Below are positions 9,468 through 19,053 of a stretch of 64,000 bases of DNA, one piece after another (the first letter of the stretch is position 1; each line of letters opens with the position of its first letter). A program made the position numbers and the translations under genes. Under the pieces are notes generated by a model. That model had not been told where the DNA came from. It was given only the letters and a program-made list of their open reading frames with translations, and searched no databases. The DNA comes from UBA4416 sp048498515. Lineage in GTDB: Bacteria; Bacteroidota; Bacteroidia; B-17B0; Aurantibacillaceae. The DNA is taken from the NCBI GenBank assembly GCA_048498515.1, contig JBEHXV010000004.1, forward strand, positions 1-64,000. Direction: 5' to 3'.

Positions 9468-10034
9468 ATGAACCTGATGGGCAGACCAAAATTTTATGTA
9501 CTATTAATCGCTACTGCGTTCCTATGCTCACGCTGCGCGATTATGGTCGAAAACTTTGTTGGATATTCAACAGATAAAAGTTACGAGCTAAAAGACCATT
9601 CAAAAGCAGAATTATATGCTGCCATCAAATGCTTTTATGATAAAGCACCAGGATACTATCCTGTTTTAAACCTGGATTCGGCCTACAATCAAAAATTCGG
9701 AAGAAAAGACCATTCTCATACAACGGCTAAAACAAACCAGGATTCCATAGCCTTTTATTTTGAAGAAAGACTAAACGACTCTACCGCCATTTTATACTGG
9801 ACCTACATTGACAGAGGTATTGAACACTGGACCGAAGCGCCCGATTATCCATCCACAACAATAGTACTGGATGCAATATGGAAAAACGACCGGGTTTATT
9901 TTATCTCGAAAAAAAAACCACCACTGGGGGCAACAAAAAAAGAGGCCAAGGAAGTAAAGCGTTACGTAAAAAAATTTGAAAAAACCATCTTGCGCGAAAT
10001 CCGCAAAAACGCTAAAATGAACTCCTGTCATTAA
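9468..10034 (+). CDS. Hypothetical exported protein
   Basis: Not recognised. About 188 residues: a hydrophobic N-terminal segment ending near CSRC, possibly a lipoprotein signal, then a charged region with FYFEERLNDSTAILYWTYID and a very lysine-rich C-terminus (KKPPLGATKKEAKEVKRYVK). ATG 9468 (or 9477) is preferred because a -7 box ends just before it. Its stop codon overlaps the convergent AraC-family gene: the four bases TTAA at 10031-10034 serve as stop for both strands. Confidence 0.6.
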   Translation: MNLMGRPKFYVLLIATAFLCSRCAIMVENFVGYSTDKSYELKDHSKAELYAAIKCFYDKAPGYYPVLNLDSAYNQKFGRKDHSHTTAKTNQDSIAFYFEERLNDSTAILYWTYIDRGIEHWTEAPDYPSTTIVLDAIWKNDRVYFISKKKPPLGATKKEAKEVKRYVKKFEKTILREIRKNAKMNSCH

Positions 10035-10666
10035 GCTCCCAACGAAACCCTTGAATTATCGGGCTGATGAATGTTAAGAACATAAGCCCCAATTGGTTTG
10101 ACAATGCCCGTCTCTTCTATTGCATTTCTTTGCTTCACCTTTAGCTGTTTGAACTGTGAAGGCGAAAGACCAGTCACTTTTTTAAATTGGTTTGATAAAT
10201 GTGCCACGCTGCTATAGTTCATTTTCCAGGCAATCTGGCTGATGCTGAGCTCATCGTAAATAATGAGCTCTTTGATGCGTTCTACTTTGTGAGCAATCAC
10301 GAATTGTTCAATGGTAGTTCCCTGTGTTTCAGAGAACAGGTTCGACATGTAGCAGTAATCGTGGTTTAATCGTTCGCATAAATAATCCGAAAAATTAACT
10401 TTGGCCTCTTCATCCGAGTGGTGTACCATTTCCACTACGGTATTCTTTATCCTTTCCACCAGTGTGGCGCGCTTGTCATCCAGGAGCTCAAGATCCCACT
10501 GTGCCAGCAATAGTTTAAGCCTGCTGCGTTGTTCGGCCGAGATCATTTCAGCAATTTCAACTTCACCCAAATCGACACGTATGGGCGAAAGCCCTGTTTT
10601 TAAAAGGACCCCTTCAACCGCTAATTTGCAGCGCGTGCTTACCATATGTTTAATAAAGAGTTTCAT
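10031..10666 (-). CDS. AraC-family transcriptional regulator
   Basis: The last ~90 residues are a double helix-turn-helix AraC domain: IEQFVIAHKVERIKELI, LSISQIAWKMNYSSVAHLSN, QFKKVTGLSPSQFKQLK. The N-terminal ~110 residues do not resemble a cupin sugar-binding domain; they begin MKLFIKHMVSTRCKLAVE, a short form common in Bacteroidota regulators of unknown ligand. It binds DNA as a regulator; targets unknown. Convergent with the upstream hypothetical gene, sharing TTAA. Confidence 0.85.
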   Translation of the reverse strand: MKLFIKHMVSTRCKLAVEGVLLKTGLSPIRVDLGEVEIAEMISAEQRSRLKLLLAQWDLELLDDKRATLVERIKNTVVEMVHHSDEEAKVNFSDYLCERLNHDYCYMSNLFSETQGTTIEQFVIAHKVERIKELIIYDELSISQIAWKMNYSSVAHLSNQFKKVTGLSPSQFKQLKVKQRNAIEETGIVKPIGAYVLNIHQPDNSRVSLGA

Positions 10667-10760
10667 TCAGTCGAATTAACTCTAACAGGTATACAAATTA
10701 AATGCCTGCCGGGCTATAACAATCGCAGAAGAGAATGCCCCATTTTGGGGAAAATAAAAA

Positions 10761-10789
10761 ACCTTCACCGATTTGGTGAAGGTTTTTTT
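10761..10789 (-). terminator. Bidirectional-type terminator, end of the collagen-like lipoprotein gene
   Basis: Perfect 9-bp stem ACCTTCACC / GGTGAAGGT with A-rich and T-rich flanks. It lies 22 bp past the stop of the minus-strand gene. Its stem sequence recurs in the next two terminators. Confidence 0.85.
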
Positions 10790-10810
10790 AATCCGTTATT
10801 TAAACGCTAA

Positions 10811-11446
10811 TTAGTATTTTGACGCAGCGCCAATACCGTTACCCGTATGGATAAAGTTATAGATCTGGGTCATGGTAGCCTCAAAGCTTCCGCTAATGGT
10901 TGCCGTATTACCGGTAGAATTTTGGAAACCGTTCACGTTAATGGAGAAGGTACCGCTAAATAAACCTGAACTGGCGTTATAAGTTAAGCCGTTGATGGTT
11001 GCAGACGGTGTACCGCTCAGCATGAACTCAAATTTTTTATTCGATCCCATTGATTTAGTGAATGCGAACTGGCTTAAGCTGATATTACCCGTTGTAGCTG
11101 TTTTTGAAGTAGTGGTAATATTGATCTCCGCGTAATTTGGATTTACAATATCGCCCTGGCTGCGGTAAATATTAAAGTTATAGCTTGCTATTGAATTACT
11201 GTCCAGCCTTCCTGATTCTGCCTGAGAATAGGTCTTGTATTCAAATGTTTCGCTGAAAGCAGTCCCATTTTGGCGTGTACCCGAAACGGTACCTTTAATA
11301 AATCCATCGCTGTGTGTAGCCACTGTTCCATTTGCACCGGCCTCACCCATATCGCCCTTAGGCCCTTCTTCTTTTTTGCAAGAGGTAAATAAAAGTGCTG
11401 AAGCAACTATACCTGTTGCAAAGGTTTTCATCATTATTGTTTTCAT
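10811..11446 (-). CDS. Lipoprotein with a short collagen-like segment
   Basis: Lipoprotein signal ending in LLFTSC (C22), then KKEEGPKGDMGEAGANG, four Gly-X-Y triplets of the kind common just after the lipid anchor in Bacteroidota surface lipoproteins. The rest (~150 residues) is Ser/Thr/Asn-rich beta-strand sequence without a domain I recognise. Probably tethered to the outer membrane. Flanked by terminators, so likely monocistronic. Confidence 0.75.
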   Translation of the reverse strand: MKTIMMKTFATGIVASALLFTSCKKEEGPKGDMGEAGANGTVATHSDGFIKGTVSGTRQNGTAFSETFEYKTYSQAESGRLDSNSIASYNFNIYRSQGDIVNPNYAEINITTTSKTATTGNISLSQFAFTKSMGSNKKFEFMLSGTPSATINGLTYNASSGLFSGTFSINVNGFQNSTGNTATISGSFEATMTQIYNFIHTGNGIGAASKY

Positions 11447-11547
11447 CTTCTTTAGTTTAAAAATTATGGTACAAAGGTCGCCCGCTTTAAAAAGGAATGT
11501 GTTACATAATTTTAGAAATAACTTGCATAATTTTTGGATTTAAGAAT

Positions 11548-11591
11548 AAAAAAACAAAAAAGCCTTCACCATAAATGGTGAAGGCTTTTTT
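11548..11591 (-). terminator. Bidirectional terminator
   Basis: Perfect 10-bp stem AGCCTTCACC / GGTGAAGGCT (11561-11570, 11577-11586) with long A and T flanks. It ends the minus-strand phosphoesterase gene that stops at 11610. Confidence 0.88.
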
Positions 11592-11609
11592 TAAAATTTG
11601 AAATCGATG

Positions 11610-12857
11610 TTATTTTTTAACGAGGCTATCCGGAATAAAAGGGGCAGCAGTGGTACTCCAGGTTATAACAGCATTATAACGGATGCGTGTTAAGCTATCG
11701 CAGGAAAATGGTTTCGTGTAATCTTTCATATTAGTAATGCGGCCGAAGCTGCGCACAATCACCTCTCCGCTTTTCATCACATAAACTTTGGTAAAGCCAA
11801 AGAAAAGATCTTTAGGATAAAGATGGCGCTCGTATTTACTGCCGCCATTACCTGCTATGATCTGGTAAGGTCCATAGGCAGTAGGTTGTAAAGCGTTAAA
11901 CTCATGGCGGTGTGCCGAGAGCATGGCTTCCACATGGTTAGTGTCCATTACCGGCCATATGAGGTTAGTTACCGTTGTATCCATGATCTCATCGCCAAAA
12001 TCTTCCTGCGGTATGGTTTTGTTAAGTGATATGTAAGAAGGCTTATGTCCCATAACGAACATATGATTGACCTTGCCGGTTTTTTTGGCGCTGGTCATAT
12101 CATTACAAATCCATTTGGCAGGCGACAAGCCCGGTACTAATGGTTGCTTTGGATCGTACATATCCGTATTGAGCAACACAAAGTGCGTGCCTTTATAATT
12201 AAACGAATACGTCAAACTATCTTCAGGCGCATAGCTTATCCCATAATCATCGCCAATTTGTATGCTGAACGGCTTCATAATACTGCTCCATACCGAAGAA
12301 GCATTTTGCCATGGCAACTCATATTTTTTCGGCCTGGTAACATCAGCCCCATGTTTTTTATTATCATATACAGGTTTAAACAACATTTCGTGGTTGCCGG
12401 GCAGAGCAACCAGGCGGATGCCGGAGTTTGGCATAGGCGAAAAAGCAGGATCCATGAATTGGGTGACCCAGGCATTTAACTGGTGACGAAGCGTGTCCTC
12501 ATTATTCTGCAAACCAAGCACCAGGTCGCCCAGGAAGAAAAAGAACTTTGGCTTTATTTGCATGGCACACACCTCATTAAAGGTGCGTTGCAAATGAAAT
12601 ACGTTGGCTGTTGAGGCATTGGATACGGAATTGGTGTCAACACGGTTGCAACCCATAAACACAAAACTGAATTCAACCAGCGATGGGTCGATATCACTTT
12701 CGGCATTGGACACAAGGCTTGAATCGCAATGGAACGTATCCTGGGGAGTGGTTGCTACTGCTGCTTTCTCTTCGTGACCATTGCAACTGGTGCATACATA
12801 AAATAACATCACTATGCCGGTGATTCCGGCTAACGTTAGAAAACCTGATTTCTTCAT
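11610..12857 (-). CDS. Calcineurin-like metallophosphoesterase lipoprotein
   Basis: Lipoprotein signal (FYVCTSC). The metallophosphatase motifs occur in order: FMGCNR (the usual D position is altered), FFLGDLV, LPGNHEML, VMGHKPS and SAHRHEF. These bind two metal ions and hydrolyse phosphoesters. At 415 residues it is a single-domain member with no 5'-nucleotidase C-terminal domain. The first motif is usually D-x-H; here the aligned residues are unclear, so activity is likely but the first metal site should be modelled. Anchored outside the cytoplasm, it may act on exported nucleotides or phospholipid-type substrates. Confidence 0.83.
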   Translation of the reverse strand: MKKSGFLTLAGITGIVMLFYVCTSCNGHEEKAAVATTPQDTFHCDSSLVSNAESDIDPSLVEFSFVFMGCNRVDTNSVSNASTANVFHLQRTFNEVCAMQIKPKFFFFLGDLVLGLQNNEDTLRHQLNAWVTQFMDPAFSPMPNSGIRLVALPGNHEMLFKPVYDNKKHGADVTRPKKYELPWQNASSVWSSIMKPFSIQIGDDYGISYAPEDSLTYSFNYKGTHFVLLNTDMYDPKQPLVPGLSPAKWICNDMTSAKKTGKVNHMFVMGHKPSYISLNKTIPQEDFGDEIMDTTVTNLIWPVMDTNHVEAMLSAHRHEFNALQPTAYGPYQIIAGNGGSKYERHLYPKDLFFGFTKVYVMKSGEVIVRSFGRITNMKDYTKPFSCDSLTRIRYNAVITWSTTAAPFIPDSLVKK

Positions 12858-12885
12858 AAGTGCTTTGGATTAAGGGTTATGAAAT

Positions 12886-12893
12886 CAAATATA
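12886..12893 (-). promoter_or_regulatory. Candidate -7 box (TATATTTG on the minus strand)
   Basis: TAnnTTTG match 29 bp upstream of the phosphoesterase start codon. No -33 element is obvious. Confidence 0.45.
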
Positions 12894-12964
12894 AATGATA
12901 AACCCATATGCTCTTTATACGTACTCGTTTTTTAGTAATTTTACTAAAAATGGAGGGATTAACA

Positions 12965-13000
12965 TCATTGCTTCTCCGCCAGCCGGCGGAGAAGCAATGA
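12965..13000. repeat. Perfect 16-bp inverted repeat (REP-like)
   Basis: TCATTGCTTCTCCGCC and its exact complement separated by AGCC, in a non-coding gap between two minus-strand genes. The CATTGC...GCAATG ends are like dispersed palindromes common in Bacteroidota intergenic DNA. Confidence 0.7.
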
Positions 13001-13028
13001 CGAGAATAAATTACATATTGGATCAAAC

Positions 13029-13063
13029 AAAAAAGCCTTCACAATTTCTCATGAAGGCTTTTT
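13029..13063 (-). terminator. Terminator of the RND efflux operon
   Basis: Stem AAAAGCCTTCA / TGAAGGCTTTT around a 10-base loop, with T runs in both directions, 20 bp past the stop of the outer-membrane factor gene. Confidence 0.8.
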
Positions 13064-13082
13064 ATATATCAGATGAATTGTT

Positions 13083-14528
13083 CTAGTTCCAGCCACCGCC
13101 TAAGGCACGGTAAATGTTTATACGTGCATGCATTTGCTGCATTTTGGTCTCTATCAGTTCAAAACGTGACTCCAAAGCATCACGTTGGGTTAATAATACT
13201 TCCATATAATCTGCCCGAGCCGATTTAAAGAGAACGTTTGAAATATCAATGGACTCCGTGAGCGCTTTTACCTGCTGCGATTTCATATCATAACTTCTTT
13301 GCAGGTTAGTGATATTGGAGAGTTGGTTCACCACTTCAATATGCGCTTTTAAAATAGAACGCTCGTAATTATATACGGCTTGTACCTGTTTTGAATTAGC
13401 CGAATAGTAATTTGCCTTAATGGCGTTCCGGTTTATCAATGGTGCTACCAGGTCGCCCGCTAACGAAAACAACAACGATTGCGGTGTTTTTATTAAGTAT
13501 GCCGGATTAAAAGCACCCCAGCCACCGCCTGCAGTAATGCGCAAGGAAGGATAGAACTCCGCTTTGGCTGCTTTAATGTCCAGCCTGGCAGCAATCATTT
13601 GACGCTCGGCCTGCTTAATGTCAGGTCGGTTATCAAGCAGCTGAGAAGGAATGCCTTCATGAATGCTATCCACCGGCAGGTCGATAAAGTTTTGGGAACT
13701 TCTTACCACAGGCTGCGGGAATCTTCCTACGAGGAAATTGATCCTGTTTTCAGTTTCAACAATTTGCTGTTTGATATAGTACTGGCGGCTCTGATTTTTA
13801 AGAACCTCCGCCTCGAACCTGCGCACCGCTAATTCGGTAACCCTGGCCGATTGCTTTTCCAGTTTCACAATATCAAGCGAGTTTTGATAAAGGGTAATGT
13901 TCTGCGTCAGGATCTGCAATTGGTTATCAAGCGCTATTAATTCATAGTAGGAATTTGCAATTTCAGAAATGAGCTGCGTAACCATGAAATTTTTCCCATC
14001 AATAGTTGACAGGTATTTGTAGGCCGCTGCTTTTTTGGAATTGTGCAGCTTGTTCCAGATATCCACTTCCCATGACGCCGTTAGGCCAAGCATATAATTT
14101 GGCAGTACATCGGGTACTTTTTGGCCTGGTGTAATGTCATTGGCAGCATCGCTGGCACCCTGGCTGGTGTATAGACCAACCTTGTCAACACCCGCGCCGG
14201 CTCCTACACCAACCGTTGGAAGGTAGGCGCCTTTCCTGGCTCTTATTTCCTGTTTGGCAATATTAATTTCCTGGAGCATGATGTTAAGCTCCTGGTTTCT
14301 TTTTAAAGCCGAATCAATAAGGGCGGTGAGGTTAGGATCGGTAAAAAAATCCTTCCATTTGGTCCGACCGGAATTAAGACTGTCTTTTTTTCCGGCAAAA
14401 CTTTCAGGAACGCTTTTATTTTCTTTTTTAACCAGCGATGGCCCTATGCAGGATGTATACATGAAAGACATGCCTGCTATGCCTAAGCATATAACTATCT
14501 TACGTTTATTCATTGTCATTGTCTTCAT
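13083..14528 (-). CDS. Efflux outer-membrane factor (TolC/NodT family lipoprotein)
   Basis: Lipoprotein signal (SFMYTSC) followed by two repeats of the OEP fold: LNIMLQEINIAKQEIRARKG, ELIALDNQLQILTQNITLYQ, DIKQAERQMIAARLDIKAAK and TQRDALESRFELIETKMQQ. It forms the outer-membrane and periplasmic channel of an RND pump. The first ATG overlaps the pump gene by 23 bp; the ATG at 14513 (8-bp overlap) is an equally good start. Last gene of the operon, followed by a terminator. Confidence 0.92.
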   Translation of the reverse strand: MKTMTMNKRKIVICLGIAGMSFMYTSCIGPSLVKKENKSVPESFAGKKDSLNSGRTKWKDFFTDPNLTALIDSALKRNQELNIMLQEINIAKQEIRARKGAYLPTVGVGAGAGVDKVGLYTSQGASDAANDITPGQKVPDVLPNYMLGLTASWEVDIWNKLHNSKKAAAYKYLSTIDGKNFMVTQLISEIANSYYELIALDNQLQILTQNITLYQNSLDIVKLEKQSARVTELAVRRFEAEVLKNQSRQYYIKQQIVETENRINFLVGRFPQPVVRSSQNFIDLPVDSIHEGIPSQLLDNRPDIKQAERQMIAARLDIKAAKAEFYPSLRITAGGGWGAFNPAYLIKTPQSLLFSLAGDLVAPLINRNAIKANYYSANSKQVQAVYNYERSILKAHIEVVNQLSNITNLQRSYDMKSQQVKALTESIDISNVLFKSARADYMEVLLTQRDALESRFELIETKMQQMHARINIYRALGGGWN

Positions 14529-17500
14529 GATCTTCTTTTAGGGAAAAATTATCTATTTGATGAACGAGTTCTTCAGTTAAAGAGCTGTCTTCTTCATGTT
14601 TTATCAGTTTGCGGCCCTCAGCCATTTTACCAAAGATGTAATATAATCCCGGTACAATGATGACACCGAACACCGTTCCGAAAGCCATTCCTCCTAAAGC
14701 GGAAGCACCAATGGTACGGTTACCGATAGCTCCGGCGCCATGCGCTATCACCAGCGGAATTAACCCGGCAATGAAAGCGAACGAGGTCATTAAGATAGGA
14801 CGGAACCGGACTTTCGCGCCTTCTATGGCCGCTTCCAACACAGTGGCCCCCTGTCGCTGCTTTTGCACTGCGAACTCCACAATCAACACCGCGTTCTTAC
14901 CAAGCAAACCAACGAGCATTACCAACCCAACCTGCGCGTAAATATCGTTCGCCAGGCCCATGCCCTTTATCATCAGGAACGATCCGAATACACCAGCAGG
15001 TAACGAGAACACAACCGACAATGGAATGATGAAACTTTCGTATTGTGCCGCTAATACAAAGTACACAAACACCAATACGATAATGAAAATATAAATGGCT
15101 TCATTCCCACGTCGTGTTTCGTCGTACGAAAGCGCTGCCCAGTCAATGTCATAACCATGTGGTAATGTTTTTGCCGCAACTTCCTGCACCGCTTTAATGG
15201 CCTCGCCGCTGCTATACCCCTTTGCCGGCCCACCCCTGATGGCGGCAGTGTTGTACATGTTGTAACGGTTGATCTCATTGGCGCCTTGTTTCTTATGAAT
15301 TTTCATGAACGCGGAGAAAGGAACCATTTCATCGCGGTCGTTCTTCACATACAGGTTCATAATATCGGTTGGGAGTCTCCTGTACTCAGGAGCTGCCTGA
15401 ACGAACACCTTAAAGAAACGCTGGTATTTAATGAAACCCAGTTCATAGGTACTACCTACAAAAATAGAGAGTGTGTTCATGGCATTGCCAATGGTTACCC
15501 CTTTTTGCATAGCCGCCTGGTTATCAATCTCAATTTCATATTGAGGATAGTTGGCGCTGAAGAAGGTAAACAAACCCGTGATCTCTTTGCGCTTTCTCAT
15601 TTCGTTCATAAAATCGGTGGTTACTTTCTCCAACTGTTTGTAATCACCGCTATTGGTTTTATCGAGCAGCTGCAAGGCAAAACCACCGGCAGCACCAAAG
15701 CCTGGTACAGCAGGCGGGTCGAAGAACTCAATAGTTGCCCCCGGAATGGATTTTGCTTTTTCTTCCAGTTCGGCAATAATTTCAGACACGCTATGGTCGC
15801 GCTCCGACCATGGTTTCAGGTTAATCAAACAAGTACCCGCGTTCGATCCCCGTCCTTCGGTCAATACCTCGTAACCGGCAATGGAAGAAACGGATTTTAC
15901 ACCCTCTACTTCATTAATGACTTTTACCAGTTTTTCCGAAAGGTCGTTGGTTCGCTCAAGCGTTGAGCCCGGAGGAGTTTGAATAATGGCGTACAACATC
16001 CCCTGGTCTTCGCTTGGAATGAAGCCCGAAGGCAAGCTGCTGCTGATGCCCACAATGCCTAATGCAAACACCACGAACATACCAACTGTAATAAGTTTGC
16101 GATGTGCAATAAGCCGCAACAAACCTACATACTTGCCGGTAAGTTTTTCAAAGCCACGGTTAAAGCTGTCGATGAAACGGTTCATCCAGGTTTTCTTTCT
16201 TGGCTTGCCATGGGTGTTCTTTAAGATCATGGCACATAATACAGGTGTTACGGTTAAAGCTACTACACCCGATAATACAATGGAAGAAGCCATGGTGATG
16301 GAGAACTGCCTGTAGAAGGTACCAACCGGGCCCGACATGAAGGATACCGGAACGAATACCGATACCATTAATAAGGTAATGGCAATTACGGCTCCGCTGA
16401 TCTCTCCAATTACTTTGCGTACGGCATTGTAAGGCGAGAGGTGTTCCTCCTCCATCTTGGCATGCACGGCCTCGACGACGACTATCGCATCATCCACCAC
16501 AATACCAATAGCAAGTACTAAAGCGAAGAGCGTAACCATGTTGATGGTGAGGCCAAAGATCTGCATGCAAAAGAAAGCTCCCACGAGCGAGATAGGTACC
16601 GCCAGTGTTGGAATTAGTGTAGAACGCCAGTCGCCAAGGAAAATAAATACCACCAAGGCCACCAAAATAAAGGCATCCCTTAAGGTATGGATCACGTTTT
16701 CGATGGAGGCGTCCAGGAAGTTGGAAACGTCGTAGCTGATCTCGTATTCCATTCCGGGAGGAAATGATGCTTTTAGCTCTTCCAGTTTGTCTTTTACTTT
16801 TTCAATCACCTCGCTGGCATTACTGCCATAGGTTTGTTTAATCACCATCGCTGCCGACGGGTTCCCGTTCATACTGGAGTAAATATCGTAATACTCACTT
16901 CCTAAAGAAACCGTTGCCACGTCTTTCAGGCGAAGGTTCTCACCATTAGGGTTGGAGCGGATAATGACATCTTCATACTGTTTCGGATCGTTGAAACGAT
17001 CGGTATAGGTTAATACATATTCGAGCGCCTCGGCCTGTTTGCTATCGCCACGTCCAATACGTCCCGGCTTCCCAATAATACTTTGGTCGCTCAGGGCCTC
17101 CATCACTTCATCGGGCGAAACTTTGTAGGCACGCATGCGGTCGGGGTTTAACCACACACGCATGGCATACTGGCGGCTTCCCAAAATCCTTACCTGGCCA
17201 ATACCGTTAATACGCTGCAGCTCAGGCACCATGTTCACACCCGCGTAGTTGAACAGGTATTTCATGTTGGCGTTCTTATCCTTACTGTAAAGGTTTACGT
17301 ACATCAACATACTTGGAATTACCGGTGTAATAACCACCCCTTCACGTTGTACCAGTATAGGAAGCCTGTTGGTTACCTGTTGCACACGGTTCGATACCTG
17401 CACCAACGCCTGGTTGATATCGGTACCCGGGTTAAACACAACCTGTATGTTGGCCTCGCCGGCACTGGTTGCATCGGAGGTCATGTAACGCATGCCCCAG

Positions 17501-17715
17501 GCACCGTTAATAGATTGCTCTAAAGGAATGATTACCGACTCGGCCAGCGATTTGGCACTGGCGCCGGGATAGGATGCACTTACCATCACCACCGGAGGAG
17601 CTACCTCGGGGAATTGTGATGTAGGCAATGTTTTGATGGCCAGTGTTCCTAGGAACAAGATAACGAGCGATATAACTATGGCAAGTACCGGCCTTTGAAT
17701 GAATTTACTAAACAT
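14506..17715 (-). CDS. RND efflux pump, HAE1 family (AcrB-like)
   Basis: Full-length 1069-residue hydrophobe/amphiphile transporter. It begins with the family signature FIQRPVLAIVISLVI, carries SQFPEVAPPVV, the paired aspartates of GIVVDDAIVVVE in TM4 that relay protons, the duplicated porter domains, and LLGKNAVLIVEFA in TM10. It exports drugs, detergents or bile-salt-like compounds in exchange for protons. Co-transcribed with the adaptor (23-bp gap) and the outer-membrane factor (overlap). No local repressor gene of TetR or MarR type is visible. Confidence 0.95.
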   Translation of the reverse strand: MFSKFIQRPVLAIVISLVILFLGTLAIKTLPTSQFPEVAPPVVMVSASYPGASAKSLAESVIIPLEQSINGAWGMRYMTSDATSAGEANIQVVFNPGTDINQALVQVSNRVQQVTNRLPILVQREGVVITPVIPSMLMYVNLYSKDKNANMKYLFNYAGVNMVPELQRINGIGQVRILGSRQYAMRVWLNPDRMRAYKVSPDEVMEALSDQSIIGKPGRIGRGDSKQAEALEYVLTYTDRFNDPKQYEDVIIRSNPNGENLRLKDVATVSLGSEYYDIYSSMNGNPSAAMVIKQTYGSNASEVIEKVKDKLEELKASFPPGMEYEISYDVSNFLDASIENVIHTLRDAFILVALVVFIFLGDWRSTLIPTLAVPISLVGAFFCMQIFGLTINMVTLFALVLAIGIVVDDAIVVVEAVHAKMEEEHLSPYNAVRKVIGEISGAVIAITLLMVSVFVPVSFMSGPVGTFYRQFSITMASSIVLSGVVALTVTPVLCAMILKNTHGKPRKKTWMNRFIDSFNRGFEKLTGKYVGLLRLIAHRKLITVGMFVVFALGIVGISSSLPSGFIPSEDQGMLYAIIQTPPGSTLERTNDLSEKLVKVINEVEGVKSVSSIAGYEVLTEGRGSNAGTCLINLKPWSERDHSVSEIIAELEEKAKSIPGATIEFFDPPAVPGFGAAGGFALQLLDKTNSGDYKQLEKVTTDFMNEMRKRKEITGLFTFFSANYPQYEIEIDNQAAMQKGVTIGNAMNTLSIFVGSTYELGFIKYQRFFKVFVQAAPEYRRLPTDIMNLYVKNDRDEMVPFSAFMKIHKKQGANEINRYNMYNTAAIRGGPAKGYSSGEAIKAVQEVAAKTLPHGYDIDWAALSYDETRRGNEAIYIFIIVLVFVYFVLAAQYESFIIPLSVVFSLPAGVFGSFLMIKGMGLANDIYAQVGLVMLVGLLGKNAVLIVEFAVQKQRQGATVLEAAIEGAKVRFRPILMTSFAFIAGLIPLVIAHGAGAIGNRTIGASALGGMAFGTVFGVIIVPGLYYIFGKMAEGRKLIKHEEDSSLTEELVHQIDNFSLKEDHEDNDNE

Positions 17716-17738
17716 GTTCTTCTGGTTTGATGGTTATA

Positions 17739-18821
17739 TTACTCAACATATACTTTTAATTTCGGAAGAACCGTTTTTGGATCTTCGTAACTGTACTCAA
17801 TCTTATCGCCATCTTTTACCTTACGAATGCCTTCCAGCATAATGCGCTCATTTTCATGAAGGCCGTCTTTCAGGATATACAGGTCGGGCATTTCAGAAGC
17901 AATGTTGATCTCTCTTGAATGAACAACATTGTTCTTATCCACTACAAACACGTATTTCTTTTCTAAAATTTCATAAGTAGCTTTTTGAGGAATGATGATG
18001 GCATTTTTTAAAGGAATGCCCATTTGTATATTCCCCGTTTCGCCATGTCTTAAAAGTCCTTTGGGATTAGGGAACGTAGCCCTGAAAGCGATGTTACCGG
18101 TTTCATTATTAAAATCCGCTTCAATGGTCCTTACTTCTCCCGGAAATTCAAATTCCTGGTTATTGGCCATTAATAAATTTACTTTAAGCAAATTCTCTTC
18201 GGTAGCATGTGTTTTGTAATTTAAGTATTCGGCTTCCGGTACATTAAAATACACCCACATTTCGCTGTTGTCGGATAAGGTGGTCATCAGGTCGCCTTCG
18301 TTTACCAAACTTCCGAGCCTTACCTGGAAGTGATCCATAATGCCATCAAAAGGCGCTTTGATCTCGGTAAACTGTAAATGTGTTTGCGCCAATGCCACTT
18401 CGGCTTTCGCTTTGTCAAACTTTGCTTTGGCTAAAGCCAGTTCGTTGGGCGACACGACGTTTTTTTCGGATAACTGTTTGGTGTTTTGATATTCAATTTC
18501 GGCGAAGCTGGCTTCGGCCTGTGCCTTTTGCAATTCGGCATTGTATATCAGCGGCATGATCTTGAACATGAGTTGCCCTTTTTTCACAGCCTGACCTTCA
18601 TCCACATAAATATTCTCAAGGTAGCCTTTTTCCAAAGCCCTGAGCTCAATATGCTGGAAAGCATGGATCTGGCACACATAATTTCTTACCACCAGGGTGT
18701 CCTTTTTAAGTGGACTGGTTACCAAAAAATGGGTTTCTTCTTCTTTTTCTTCGTGTTTTGAGCTGCAGCTTGCATTGAACAATAAGGCACACAAGCTTAC
18801 GAGAACGGGAATCTGCTTCAT
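17739..18821 (-). CDS. RND efflux periplasmic adaptor (MFP/HlyD family)
   Basis: Lipoprotein signal (LFNASC) and a charged linker (KHEEKEEE). A biotinyl-lipoyl domain (RALEKGYLENIYVDEGQAVK), an alpha hairpin (YNAELQKAQAEASFAEIEYQ), a second lipoyl half (IKAPFDGIMDHFQV) and a beta-barrel (NPKGLLRHGETGNIQMGI) occur in the usual order. It joins the inner-membrane pump to the outer-membrane channel. First gene of the operon; the upstream 230 bp shows no obvious operator. Confidence 0.93.
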   Translation of the reverse strand: MKQIPVLVSLCALLFNASCSSKHEEKEEETHFLVTSPLKKDTLVVRNYVCQIHAFQHIELRALEKGYLENIYVDEGQAVKKGQLMFKIMPLIYNAELQKAQAEASFAEIEYQNTKQLSEKNVVSPNELALAKAKFDKAKAEVALAQTHLQFTEIKAPFDGIMDHFQVRLGSLVNEGDLMTTLSDNSEMWVYFNVPEAEYLNYKTHATEENLLKVNLLMANNQEFEFPGEVRTIEADFNNETGNIAFRATFPNPKGLLRHGETGNIQMGIPLKNAIIIPQKATYEILEKKYVFVVDKNNVVHSREINIASEMPDLYILKDGLHENERIMLEGIRKVKDGDKIEYSYEDPKTVLPKLKVYVE

Positions 18822-19053
18822 AGTATTTTATTTATTTAATTAAAACGGTATATTTTGTTGTTGATGTTTGAAAGATGAAAGCCCGCTTTATAAAGCAATG
18901 GCTTGTTACGACATCGGGTTCCCTTATTTTAACCGCAAAATAAATTTGAAATAACAAGCTTTTTGTGCTGAGATGTTACCTGCAGGCAGGCAAGGCATCA
19001 ATACAACAAATAGATGAATGCTTGTATTACAAGGGAACGGATGCCCCCAATAA

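Noticed and set aside
15286..15966. Plus-strand 226-residue frame inside the RND pump gene
   Set aside because: Antisense to a certain gene; no domain, no start signal.
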